Positions 1-7,278 of a DNA stretch of 24,569 nucleotides are shown here, in pieces. The position numbers were made by a program, and so were the translations under genes. The notes beneath the pieces are model-generated. The model had not been told where the DNA came from. It did not search any database and saw only the letters and a list, made by a program, of their open reading frames with translations. This DNA comes from Bacteroidales bacterium (lineage in GTDB: Bacteria > Bacteroidota > Bacteroidia > Bacteroidales > Bacteroidaceae): assembly GCA_004557035.1 (NCBI GenBank), contig SFFB01000034.1, forward strand, positions 1-24,569, given 5' to 3'. The first letter of the stretch is position 1, and the number at the start of each line of letters is the position of its first letter.

Positions 1-45
1 TGAAAGCCAAAACCGGTTTTTGTGATATTATTGAGCGGCCACGCA

Positions 46-134
46 TGGCCTGAAGGGCCGTAACATTTTAGCCCGGGTCGTTAGGCCCGGGTTGTGGATG
101 ATCCCTCTAATCTCCGGCCTGCAAGGTCGGCACA
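46..134 (+). repeat. Dispersed Bacteroidales-type repeat, copy A
   Basis: About 90 bp of non-coding sequence. It starts with a 'cctgaagggccgtaaca' head, continues through a GCCCGGG...CCCGGGT hairpin around 'gtcgttagg', and ends in a 21-bp tail (114-134) beginning CCGGCCTGCAAGG. The tail recurs as a perfect reverse complement at 180-200, and the head and hairpin recur in the same orientation near 20259-20300. No open reading frame here is convincing. It resembles the short palindromic intergenic repeats scattered through Bacteroidales genomes. Whether it is a REP-like, MITE-like or RNA-level element cannot be told from one window. Confidence 0.7.
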
Positions 135-179
135 ATGAGCGGCGAGGATTGATTGAGAATCATATGAATAATCCCGCAA

Positions 180-345
180 TGTGCCGACCTTGCAGGCCGG
201 ATTTATGGTGTACATCGTATACCCAGGCCTAACGAACCGACGCCAAGGCGAGTGCAGAAGACAAGCTGTGCTTGGATTATGCCGAACCGCGAAGGAGGAA
301 GACGAAGTCAATTGGGCTATTATGTGACGCCCTTTCAGGGCTTTC
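180..345 (-). repeat. Dispersed repeat, copy B, inverted to copy A and interrupted
   Basis: Read on the minus strand this is the same unit as copy A. The head 'ccctgaaagggcgtcac' lies at about 324-340, followed by 'ataatagccca'. The middle 'cgttaggcctgggt' is at about 221-234 and the 21-bp tail at 180-200. About 75 bp (roughly 235-310) separates the head part from the middle part and is absent from copy A, so this copy appears interrupted or carries an insert. Copies A and B lie tail to tail around a 45-bp spacer (135-179). From 346 to 449 I see no gene or clear structure. Confidence 0.6.
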
Positions 346-449
346 AGGGCCGCACCCCAATCCCCCCTAAAACCAATCTCATTTTCAATCACAATGTGAC
401 GGTCCTTTCAACCCCGTTGCCCAATCGCCCAGAAAAATGCCTCCAATAA

Positions 450-497
450 GCGCCCTCCACGCCAATTGCAATGCATTGCAATCGTCGTGGAGGGCGC
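450..497. terminator. Nested long hairpin, possible bidirectional terminator
   Basis: Two perfect 12-nt arms (GCGCCCTCCACG at 450-461 and its complement at 486-497) enclose an 18-bp perfect palindrome (465-482, ATTGCAATGCATTGCAAT) set off by 3 nt on each side. The structure begins 22 nt beyond the stop codon of the minus-strand methyltransferase gene, so a role at the 3' end of that transcript is reasonable. There is no immediate U-run on either strand, so a classical intrinsic terminator is not proven. It could instead be an intergenic repeat. Confidence 0.5.
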
Positions 498-519
498 ATG
501 GTGTTTGGTCGATTATCGC

Positions 520-2328
520 CTACATCGGTTTAATCATTTTCTCGATAAAGGCGATTTCTTCTTCGCTTAAATGATATTTGGCATAGAGTTGGCGGTCTAT
601 CTCAGGCACTGATTGACTCCAGTCGATGTCCGAATTCGGGGGGGTAAATTCTTGGATAGGAATAAACCTAAAGACTTCTTTAGATACTTGCATAGTACCC
701 TTGCCAAAATACAAGAGAATTTTAAAGAAGTTTGTTTGCATATATTTGTAACAATTCCTTTGCTGAATCTCACTTTCAAAAGGACCAATAAGTAGAAATG
801 TTTCCGTGCATACAGAATTAGGTTCACCTATAATCGTATCTGGTGGAGTTAGTGCATTTGTTGAATAACTTGTTGTAAAAAACAATTTATGCTTATATAT
901 CGCTTCCTGATTTTTCGTTACAATTTCACTGTTGATATAACCTATTTTCCTTCGAGCACCACCTTTTATACCTTTAACGCCATAGACCTTAATTGAATTA
1001 TCATACGGTAAATCCTGTAGATTAGCAGAAGGATATCTTTCTGGTGCATTAAATAAGTCTTTTCTAATTCCAAAAGGTTTTGTTAATGAAATAATATCCT
1101 TAAAAAGAATATTACCATCAACAACCTTCCTAATTATTGAGAACCGTCTTGTATCACGAATAACAATATCACTATTCCCATCAGACAGACAACGATATTC
1201 AATAATTTTTTCACCCGAATAATCCATATATGTATATAACGTTTTTCCATTATGGTTCCTATCCCAAAGGAAATAACATATTCCGCCATCAATGTGTTGA
1301 CCTCTAAACAGCGTACCAGAATCCTCATAATCAAAGAAATGAGATAAATGTTTATCGTTCATCATATCTCTTCGAAAAGATTTTAAAGAAACCTTTCCTC
1401 CTATCATCCATTTTGAAGGCATAATTAGAGCAACTCTTAAGGATTTGATTTTCTTTGCTATCTCAAAGAAATATTGATATACAGGGTTTGCGGCATCATC
1501 AGAAGCACCACTGCCATCATTAACTTGATACGGCGGATTACCCACCACGGCATCGAATTTCATATTATCGTCGTTGTTTGCTTTCCAATAAGAATGGCCA
1601 CGACGCACTTTGGTGATAAAGTTGTCGGGCTTGTTTTTGATTTGATTGATAAGGTCTTCAAAATAGCGGGTGTTGACACGGGCCGGACGGAAACCCACAA
1701 GGGTGCGGCGCGTGATGCTCTTGGCCATAGGCGTCTTGCAGATGACGAAGACGTTGCGGGCCACGGCCTCGTCCCAGAGGGCCTGCTCCTCTTCGATGCT
1801 CTCGGGCGAGAACATGGCGTTTTTTACCCTCGCGCGATAGACGCTGTAGGCCACATAGAGCGGATAGAGACCCGACTTGGAGTTGATTTCGAGCACGTGG
1901 CTCTCGGGCGAAAACACCTGTGCAGTCACGTCGCCACGGTCCACGTAGCGCGGGTCGGCAAGGGGCTGCTCATAGTGCTCGTCGTAGAAGCAATAGCCAC
2001 CCAGCGTGTCGGCCAGATGCATGTTCACCACGCGCCACGGCGTGAGCACGGTCTCTTTGTCGGGATTACGGAAGGTGGAAAAGATGGTCGTGATGCGCTC
2101 AATGCGTTCCTCCACGCTGAGACGGTCGGCGGCACGTGCCATAGAGCGGATGCGCTTGGCGGCAGCGGCAAAGATGTCGGCATCGTAATAGCGCTTGAAC
2201 TTGTTGAAGTCGGCCTTGGTCACGCCGCGCGGCATGAACTCTTCCCACGACTGCGGGTCGATGAGCGAGGCGAAGTTGTCGATGGTGATGGGCGTCTCTT
2301 CGTCTTTCACCTCGGCCCCATAGATCAT
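520..2328 (-). CDS. Eco57I-type N6-adenine DNA methyltransferase with AT-rich C-terminal specificity half
   Basis: This 602-residue protein is probably the modification component of the operon and would methylate adenine in a specific DNA site. Motif X-like sequence (KETVLTPWRVVNMHL) lies near residues 91-105, motif I-like sequence (HVLEINSKSGLYPL) near 144-157, and the catalytic motif IV NPPY at 264-267. An 'LIMPSKW...GG' block follows near 301-311 and 'IDGGICYFLWD' further on; both are typical of Eco57I-like methylases. The start ATG shares one base with the TGA of the upstream helicase gene (TGATG), indicating translational coupling. DNA coding for residues up to about 270 is GC-rich like its surroundings, whereas the rest (about 640-1520) is clearly AT-rich. 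This suggests that the target-recognition half was acquired or exchanged separately. The frame is intact. The family assignment is firm; the recognition site is unknown. Confidence 0.85.
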   Translation of the reverse strand: MIYGAEVKDEETPITIDNFASLIDPQSWEEFMPRGVTKADFNKFKRYYDADIFAAAAKRIRSMARAADRLSVEERIERITTIFSTFRNPDKETVLTPWRVVNMHLADTLGGYCFYDEHYEQPLADPRYVDRGDVTAQVFSPESHVLEINSKSGLYPLYVAYSVYRARVKNAMFSPESIEEEQALWDEAVARNVFVICKTPMAKSITRRTLVGFRPARVNTRYFEDLINQIKNKPDNFITKVRRGHSYWKANNDDNMKFDAVVGNPPYQVNDGSGASDDAANPVYQYFFEIAKKIKSLRVALIMPSKWMIGGKVSLKSFRRDMMNDKHLSHFFDYEDSGTLFRGQHIDGGICYFLWDRNHNGKTLYTYMDYSGEKIIEYRCLSDGNSDIVIRDTRRFSIIRKVVDGNILFKDIISLTKPFGIRKDLFNAPERYPSANLQDLPYDNSIKVYGVKGIKGGARRKIGYINSEIVTKNQEAIYKHKLFFTTSYSTNALTPPDTIIGEPNSVCTETFLLIGPFESEIQQRNCYKYMQTNFFKILLYFGKGTMQVSKEVFRFIPIQEFTPPNSDIDWSQSVPEIDRQLYAKYHLSEEEIAFIEKMIKPM

Positions 2329-4318
2329 CAGAGGCTCAGGGTTTCGGCCTCTTCATATTCCTCGTTGGTGAGTCCCTGGCTGTTGATGTCGATGTCTTTG
2401 GTCTTGGGCGAGGCCTTGGTGGCGCCGATGGTCTTTTTGAGTTCGGCAAAGTCGTTGAGCGCCACGTCGTCGAGTTTGAGCAGTTCGTCGCTGTAGAGGC
2501 GGTTGTCTTCAAACCCGTTGTTCACCACGCGCTCAATATAGGCCCGCTTGAGTTGGCGCAGCATTTCGGTCTCGTCATAGGGCGTCATGCGGCTGCCCTC
2601 AATGCCAATGACGGGACAGAAGTTGAGAAACTCGCCCATGGCGCGGCGGTCGCCGTCGGTGGTCTGTCCGGCCTTGACCGACACCTTGGCCGTCTCGGCG
2701 AGGACGCGCAGCGTGCGGTCGGGGGCAAAGTCGAAGACGTAGTGGCGGCACCGGTGGCATAACCGCCCGAGAGCATAAACACGGCCGTCCAGGGTTTGAC
2801 ACTGACGCCGGTGGTGAGGCGGCCACAAGAGAGGGTGATGGTGCGTGTCTGGTCGGGGTCGGGCCCGATGGCCTTCTCTACGGCCGTGAGGGCGTCTTGG
2901 CTCTCTTCGTCGCGTGTACCGTCGCCGGCCACGTTGACCACCTGGAAATGCTGGAACACGGGATGATGGTCGAGCAGCGTCTTGAGGGCCTTGGCCGCAG
3001 CCACGCCGGGCACCATCCAGAGCGTGTGGCGGAAGATGTCGCGATAGGTGTCGTTGGCATAGGGATAGCAACTGTCGGGGTCGTCTTTGGCCAGGAGGTT
3101 GACGAAGGCCCTGACGTCCGGCTCGTGTGTGAAACGGCCGTCGTGGCCCACACGGAAAAACTCGGTGAAGTTGAAAGCCACGTCGTCGACATAGTCGTGG
3201 AGCAGTCGGCCGAGGTCGTAGGTATAGATATTCATGCGCGGCAGACCGGCATAGGGATTGGGGTCGCCAAAGTGGGTTTTGTCCCAGTCGGCCTTGGCGC
3301 GTTGCTCCATCACATAGTCCCAGGTGTAGATGTCGTCTTCTTTATAGTCGTGGAGCAGGTTGAAGGGCGTGCCCGAGAGGCGCAACACCTTGGTGGAGGG
3401 TTTGACCAGTTCGCCCATGACCGCCTTGCCCAATTCGGTCTGCGTACCCTCGTGGGCTTCGTCGACAATGATAAAATCCCAAGGCGTGGCAAAGACGTCG
3501 TCGTTTTTGTCGAAGTGGCCGCCCACCAGTTCCGAGCCGCGCAGGTCTTGCATCGAGGCGAAATAGACATAGTGCAGCCCCTCTTTGGCGGCGCGTTTTT
3601 CCAGAAGTTGGTGAGGCTCGCCATTGCTCTTGGAGCCGTAGGCATAGTGGGGGCTGTCGTAGAATATCTTGCCGAAATCTTCAAACCAGCCGGCGTCCAC
3701 CACGGGTCTGTGGGTGAGGATGAGTGTGCGGCCAAACTGCAACTCTTTGACCACCTGCAGGGCCGAGAGGGTCTTGCCAAAACGCATTTTGGCGTTCCAG
3801 AGCATCTGTGTGCTGCCGCGGCCAAACTGCTTTTTGGTCTTGTCGATGGCTGCGCGCTGTTCGGGCCGGAAGACGATGGGGCTGCGGTCGGTGGAGATTT
3901 CGGCCGCCGTGAGCGAGGCCTTGCCGGCTTTGACGGCGGCAATGGCCCGTTTGACGGTCTCAAGGTCGGTGACAAACCACTCGTTGGGATTGCCGTCGAC
4001 GAGGAAGGTTTTGCGGCTTATGCCCGAGCGCTCCAAGACCCGGTGCACCTCCTTGTCGTTGAACGAGCAGATGCGCTTGTCTTTCACAAAGAGCGTCAAC
4101 TCGGTGTAGAGCAGTTCGTAGACAATGCCGGCCGTTTGCGTGTATTGGTTGATGCGCTCCCTGGCGGCTTGATTGAGCACCTTGCAACCAGGCACCAGTC
4201 CGAAGACATTGTCTGTATTGCAAGTCGCTTCGCCCACTTTGAGACATCCTTTGTGGGCCGCGTCGTTAATGCGGAACACATAAATGAGTTTGGGCTTTAA
4301 GGACGATTCAAACTGCAT
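2328..4318 (-). pseudogene. Broken GIY-YIG/DEAH-box helicase restriction subunit (internal deletion and frameshift)
   Basis: The intact frame runs from 4318 to about 2750. It encodes an N-terminal domain resembling T5orf172-type GIY-YIG nucleases (LIYVFRI, LKVGEAT, ARERINQYTQT, EVHRVLE, NEWF; residues about 11-114). A superfamily-2 helicase core follows: MRFGKT (178-183), VDEAH (285-289), LSGTPF (314-319) and a motif V-like block ending FMLSGGYATGA. Near 2742-2755 the sequence jumps frame straight to HYVFDFAPDRTLRVLAE and then runs to the stop at 2328-2330. In related proteins, as I recall them, a 'YMQTIFRVQ' helicase motif VI segment lies between these two blocks. It is missing here, so a deletion of roughly 25 codons plus a frame change is more likely than a simple sequencing slip. 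The unbroken frame ends at 2585 in nonsense residues. It starts 6 nt after the preceding methylase-like gene. This was probably the nuclease/translocase of the system and is now probably inactive. Confidence 0.8.
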
Positions 4319-4324
4319 AGGCTG

Positions 4325-5263
4325 TCACTTGTTGATGAGGTCGATAAATCTGATTTTCTTGCCTTTCTTTCCGTCTTTGATGAGGCAAAGATTGGACGTG
4401 TCGTCAAAGAGAGAAGGCTCGCGAGGCTCTTCGCCGGGAATGCAGCCTTTGAGCCCGTCCATTTGCCAGACATTCCACGAGATGATGTAGGCGATATAGT
4501 CGAGCGACGTCTGCAGAGGCATCTTGCCGAACTTGGCCCGATAGTATTCGATGAAAGAGACCAGCATGGCTTCGCGGGCCAGGAGCAGGCTGTCGCCCTG
4601 CCACTCGTAGGCGTAGGTGTGTTTGTAGGCAGCCTGTACGGCTTTGAGCCATTCGCCCGAGGTGTGTACATTCTCGCTGACGACGCGCAGTTTGCGGTCG
4701 AGCAGTCCGATGCGGTTGGACAGCGGAATGAAGTCGCCGGTGGTGGTGTCGTAGCGGCTGACGATGTAGGGCGCCTCGCCGCAGGTGATTTCGAGTCGTG
4801 TGCTGTTGACGTAGTCGCGCCAGGTTTTGCCTTCGGGGAAGCCGACGGGCTCGGTGGTGGTCTGCCATGTATGGGTGCCGTCGTCGAGCGTGATTTCCCG
4901 GTTGAACACGCCTTGGCGGCCAAACCAGGCGTCGTCTATGAGATTGTTTTGGGCATTGCATATCCACGAAGGCGTAAAGACCTCGGCCATTTCGCGTGAG
5001 CGGGCGGTCTGTGTGTCTTTATGTTTCTTCACCCGAGGCATCACCACGTGGCCGCGCTCGCCGGTGATGAGCGGGGGCAAGATGGGGTCGGCATAGGCAT
5101 AGCCTGGCCCGAGCGCGGCATAGTCGTCGGTAGCCCAGAAGATGTTTTCCTGGCGCTCGGGTGTGCTGCGAGTGTGGTCTTTGAGGAGGATGTTGAGCAG
5201 CTGCGGCGAGAGGTCGCGCAGGGTGTCTTCGAGTATGTCGGCTTGATTGAATTCTTGGCACAT
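4325..5263 (-). CDS. Restriction-system methylase-like subunit (subunit M type)
   Basis: This 312-residue protein resembles those annotated in Bacteroidales as 'restriction endonuclease subunit M'. Residues 79-110 carry a motif X-like block ending EMAEVFTPSWICNAQNNLID. Residues 156-171 carry a motif I-like block (RLEITCGEAPYIVSRYD), and 217-232 hold 'YAYEWQGDSLLLAREA'. I see no (N/D/S)PP(Y/F/W) catalytic motif; the corresponding stretch may be SWNVWQMDGLKGCIP near 262-276. It therefore may not be a stand-alone catalytic methylase, and could be an accessory or divergent partner of the 602-residue enzyme. It lies 24 nt after the RhuM remnant and 6 nt before the helicase gene, so all appear to form one transcript. 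The frame is intact and the start at 5263 gives the expected N-terminus. Function beyond family resemblance is inference. Confidence 0.7.
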   Translation of the reverse strand: MCQEFNQADILEDTLRDLSPQLLNILLKDHTRSTPERQENIFWATDDYAALGPGYAYADPILPPLITGERGHVVMPRVKKHKDTQTARSREMAEVFTPSWICNAQNNLIDDAWFGRQGVFNREITLDDGTHTWQTTTEPVGFPEGKTWRDYVNSTRLEITCGEAPYIVSRYDTTTGDFIPLSNRIGLLDRKLRVVSENVHTSGEWLKAVQAAYKHTYAYEWQGDSLLLAREAMLVSFIEYYRAKFGKMPLQTSLDYIAYIISWNVWQMDGLKGCIPGEEPREPSLFDDTSNLCLIKDGKKGKKIRFIDLINK

Positions 5264-5287
5264 GGCGTGATGGGTGAGCGAGGAGGT

Positions 5288-5738
5288 TATTGTTTGTCCA
5301 ACAGACCTCTGATTTGCTTGTCGAAGTCGGAGTCTATGCGTTGTGTTTTGTTGAAAATGTCGTATTCGCTTTCGGCCTTCTTTTTGGCTTGGGCGGCTGA
5401 TATGCGGCCCATTGACGAAAACGGGTAGCCTTGAGGGACGACACGCGATAGCCGACGGCTATGATGGCATCTAATGAATAAAAGTCAATAAACTCCTTCA
5501 CCTCGCCACGAATGCCTCGATTGACGACTGTTTCCATTTTGGAAATAGTCGTATCTGATTGAAGTTCTCCTTCACCAAAAATATTCTTCAAATGCTTACT
5601 GATGGCCGAGACGCCCACCCCAAACAGTTGGGCCATGGCCTTCTGGGTGCACCAAATGGTTTCGTCTTTGATGACAACCTGCACCCTACCCTCTTCATCG
5701 GGAAGGCTATATAAAAGGAACTGTATCTCGTTTTTCAT
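5288..5738 (-). pseudogene. rhuM: RhuM-family protein remnant with internal deletion
   Basis: The first 107 or so residues match RhuM-type proteins, which are often encoded beside restriction systems: WCTQKAMAQLFGVGVSAISKHLKNIF near 29-54, YSLDAIIAVGYRV near 87-99, and KATRFRQWA. Immediately after RFRQWA (about 5400-5412) the frame changes. The other frame reads RISAAQAKKKAESEYDIFN and continues to DSDFDKQIRGLLDKQ with a stop at 5288-5290, which is the usual RhuM C-terminus. The family is normally over 300 residues, so most of the middle is gone. The original frame runs on as nonsense to 5334. The molecular role of RhuM is not well defined. It is the first gene of the minus-strand operon, and its tail lies 24 nt before the subunit M start. 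Confidence 0.8.
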
Positions 5739-5820
5739 AATTTCTCAAACGCCCTCATGGTTTTGGTTGGTCGGCCGGTGCGGCTACAAACGGCCGAACA
5801 TCCGAAAAAATGCTGTTATG

Positions 5821-5828
5821 CAAATCTA
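5821..5828 (-). promoter_or_regulatory. Possible -7 element for the restriction operon
   Basis: The minus strand reads TAGATTTG, matching the Bacteroidales -7 consensus TAnnTTTG. It lies about 82 nt upstream of the RhuM start codon. No good TTTG -33 box was found at 19-21 bp, so support is modest. Confidence 0.4.
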
Positions 5829-5915
5829 CTATAATCCGCTTTGATGATGAAATGAATGGAATATATTTTTTAACGCCGCTCGCCATACGCTTATCAAAAC
5901 CTGAAGAAAACTGTG

Positions 5916-5992
5916 CAACCCTACATTGACCAGGGATAAATCATGATATACCAAAGCCGTGGGCAATGTAGGGTTGACCCGCTCAACTCTAC
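5916..5992. repeat. Inverted repeat plus overlapping palindrome in the gap before higBA
   Basis: Perfect 13-bp arms CAACCCTACATTG (5916-5928) and CAATGTAGGGTTG (5964-5976) are separated by 35 nt. The right arm is also half of an imperfect palindrome, 5968-5992, whose 10-bp arms GTAGGGTTGA and TCAACTCTAC differ at one position. No gene is credible in 5829-6049. It may be a protein-binding site or part of an exchange junction; no function can be assigned. Confidence 0.55.
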
Positions 5993-6049
5993 ACAACCGG
6001 GCCACACACCGCACAACCCCACACCATTCCCCCCGTTTCTCTATACCCT

Positions 6050-6145
6050 AATTGTTGCCTTTTTCCCAATCACACAGTCACGGGCTTGTATCGCACTGAG
6101 AATTAGCGAGATGCTGTGATTGAACGGTTCAATCACGCTAATCAC
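6050..6145 (+). repeat. Left 96-bp inverted element flanking higBA
   Basis: This 96-bp stretch is the reverse complement of 7279-7374, with the same length and about 11 mismatches by eye. The longest shared blocks are the first 45 bp or so and the 16-bp ATGCTGTGATTGAACG. The two copies bracket the higBA module in inverted orientation. It contains a perfect 21-nt palindrome at 6116-6136 (10-bp arms GTGATTGAAC/GTTCAATCAC), which copy R only partly keeps. Its minus-strand reading is open but no protein is recognised. Confidence 0.8.
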
Positions 6146-6158
6146 AGGCAGAAATAGG

Positions 6159-6198
6159 TTCGCAGATTTGCGAATTTCCTTTTATTGCGCTACCTTTG
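6159..6198 (+). promoter_or_regulatory. higBA promoter with overlapping palindromic operator
   Basis: A -33 box TTTG (6167-6170) and a -7 box TACCTTTG (6191-6198) are exactly 20 bp apart, an excellent Bacteroidales promoter. The -33 box lies inside the 16-bp near-palindrome TTCGCAGATTTGCGAA (6159-6174), a good candidate for HigA autorepression. The predicted transcription start falls within a few nucleotides of the ATG at 6206, so the mRNA would be leaderless or nearly so. This also argues against the upstream TTG start at 6185, which would precede the transcription start. Confidence 0.75.
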
Positions 6199-6205
6199 CA
6201 ATATT

Positions 6206-6523
6206 ATGCTAATCGCGTTCGATCAAGACTATTTGCGTGAGCTTTACCAAACAGGGCAGACGAAAGATAAACGCCACCGCTATCAGCCTCAAGTGGTCAA
6301 AGGCTATATAAAAGCCGTAGACGCACTAAAAGCAGCCAAACGCATAGAAGATTTATATCCTTTTAAAGGCTTGAACTTTGAAGCTTTACAAGGCGACAAA
6401 AAGGGCCGTTGTTCCATAAGAGCCAACGGACAATACCGCGTCGAATTTACCATCAGCGAAAAAGACGGAGAACAAATAGCCACCCTCTGCCTCATTTTAG
6501 AACTCAGCAATCATTATCAATAA
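6206..6523 (+). CDS. higB: HigB/RelE-fold toxin
   Basis: This 105-residue protein has the HigB-type layout. 'LYPFKGLNFEALQGDKKGRCSIRANGQYRVEF' (about 48-79) corresponds to the RNase core with its basic residues (K, R, R, R), followed by a final strand 'LCLILELSNHY'. Toxins of this family cleave mRNA on the ribosome and are neutralised by a co-encoded HTH antitoxin. The toxin gene precedes the antitoxin gene, as usual for higBA, with 6 nt between them. I chose the ATG at 6206 rather than the TTG at 6185 because the -7 box covers 6191-6198. The DNA is visibly more AT-rich than the core genes of the window, consistent with horizontal gain. Confidence 0.88.
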   Translation: MLIAFDQDYLRELYQTGQTKDKRHRYQPQVVKGYIKAVDALKAAKRIEDLYPFKGLNFEALQGDKKGRCSIRANGQYRVEFTISEKDGEQIATLCLILELSNHYQ

Positions 6524-6529
6524 CCCACC

Positions 6530-6865
6530 ATGGAGACTACCACACACATCTATAACCCTTACGATTTTGAACCGTTCGAGCCCACTCATCCCGGAGAACT
6601 CTTGAACGATGAACTGCAGGCCAGAGGGTTGACGCAAAAGAAATTTGCAGAAATACTGAACATCTCCAGTTCTGTGCTCAACGAGGTGATTAAAGGCAAA
6701 CGACCTGTATCGCCCGAATTGGCCTTTAAGATTGAAGCGGCCACCGGGACTAAGGCTTATGTATGGATTGAACTTCAAACGCACTACAACTATTGGATGG
6801 CCAAACGCAACAAGAAGCTTTCAACCGTTTTGGATAAAATCCGACAAAACGTGGCCGTGCTTTAA
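6530..6865 (+). CDS. higA: HigA-type XRE antitoxin
   Basis: This 111-residue HTH protein has the HigA signature 'THPGELLNDELQARGLTQKKFAEILNISSSVLNEVIKGKRPVSPELAFKIEAATG' across residues 19-74, a helix-turn-helix of the XRE/Cro type, then 'YVWIELQTHYNYW' as in other HigA proteins. It should bind HigB and, with it, the palindromic operator at 6159-6174 to repress its own operon. It lies 6 nt after higB. The frame is complete, with an extended basic C-terminal helix. The assignment rests on motif recognition and gene order. Confidence 0.92.
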   Translation: METTTHIYNPYDFEPFEPTHPGELLNDELQARGLTQKKFAEILNISSSVLNEVIKGKRPVSPELAFKIEAATGTKAYVWIELQTHYNYWMAKRNKKLSTVLDKIRQNVAVL

Positions 6866-7055
6866 TTTGAACAATCCCTCACAACGTCCGCAATCCGACT
6901 TTTTGTCTTTTGCCCAAAGCCACGAAAAGGGTATCTTTGAGACAGGAAAGGAGATGGAGGAGCACGGTAGGCTATTTTGCAAGAGGCCAGCGACTTAGGG
7001 GATGAATTCGCCGGTCTCTTGTCAGTATCGGAGGAAAAACTGGAAGTATCGCAGT

Positions 7056-7084
7056 AATTCCTGTCCTTAGGGCAGGAATTTTTG
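7056..7084 (+). terminator. Rho-independent terminator downstream of higBA
   Basis: AATTCCTGTCC (7056-7066), loop TTA, and GGGCAGGAATT (7070-7080) form an 11-bp stem with one G-U pair, followed by a short T run (7079-7083). It lies 190 nt past higA and would end the higBA transcript. In 6866-7055 I see no gene; one short in-frame stretch (about 6975-7059, reading AILQEASDLGDEF and ending in a stop) could be the tail of a lost gene but is too short to call. Confidence 0.7.
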
Positions 7085-7278
7085 TCCCTATGGGAGTAAG
7101 GAGAAAGTGACTCGGCGCGAGTTTGGAGAGGAAATGTCGAAAATTATTGACGCTGAAAAGATTAAATGACAGTCAAGACGAGGCCAAATGGCGAGATGGC
7201 ATTTTGGCGCCGATTATTTTTGTCACGTTTGACCCCGATATTTGTACATTGGCCGCAGACGGCGGAAAGGCGCAAAGC

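Noticed and set aside
252..449. 65-residue open frame and its minus-strand neighbour at 81-392
   Set aside because: Both lie over the inverted dispersed repeats and have no protein-like composition or ribosome-binding context.
2740..2760. Programmed ribosomal frameshift joining the two helicase parts
   Set aside because: No slippery heptamer or downstream stimulator is evident, and the expected helicase motif VI segment is absent altogether, so a frameshift alone would not give a complete enzyme.
2897..4300. 467-residue open frame on the plus strand
   Set aside because: It is the antisense of the helicase gene; no family motif is visible, while the minus strand shows a clear helicase. Long antisense frames of this sort also occur at 1474-2496, 7486-8652, 9568-10875 and 21586-22641 and reflect GC-rich codon use.
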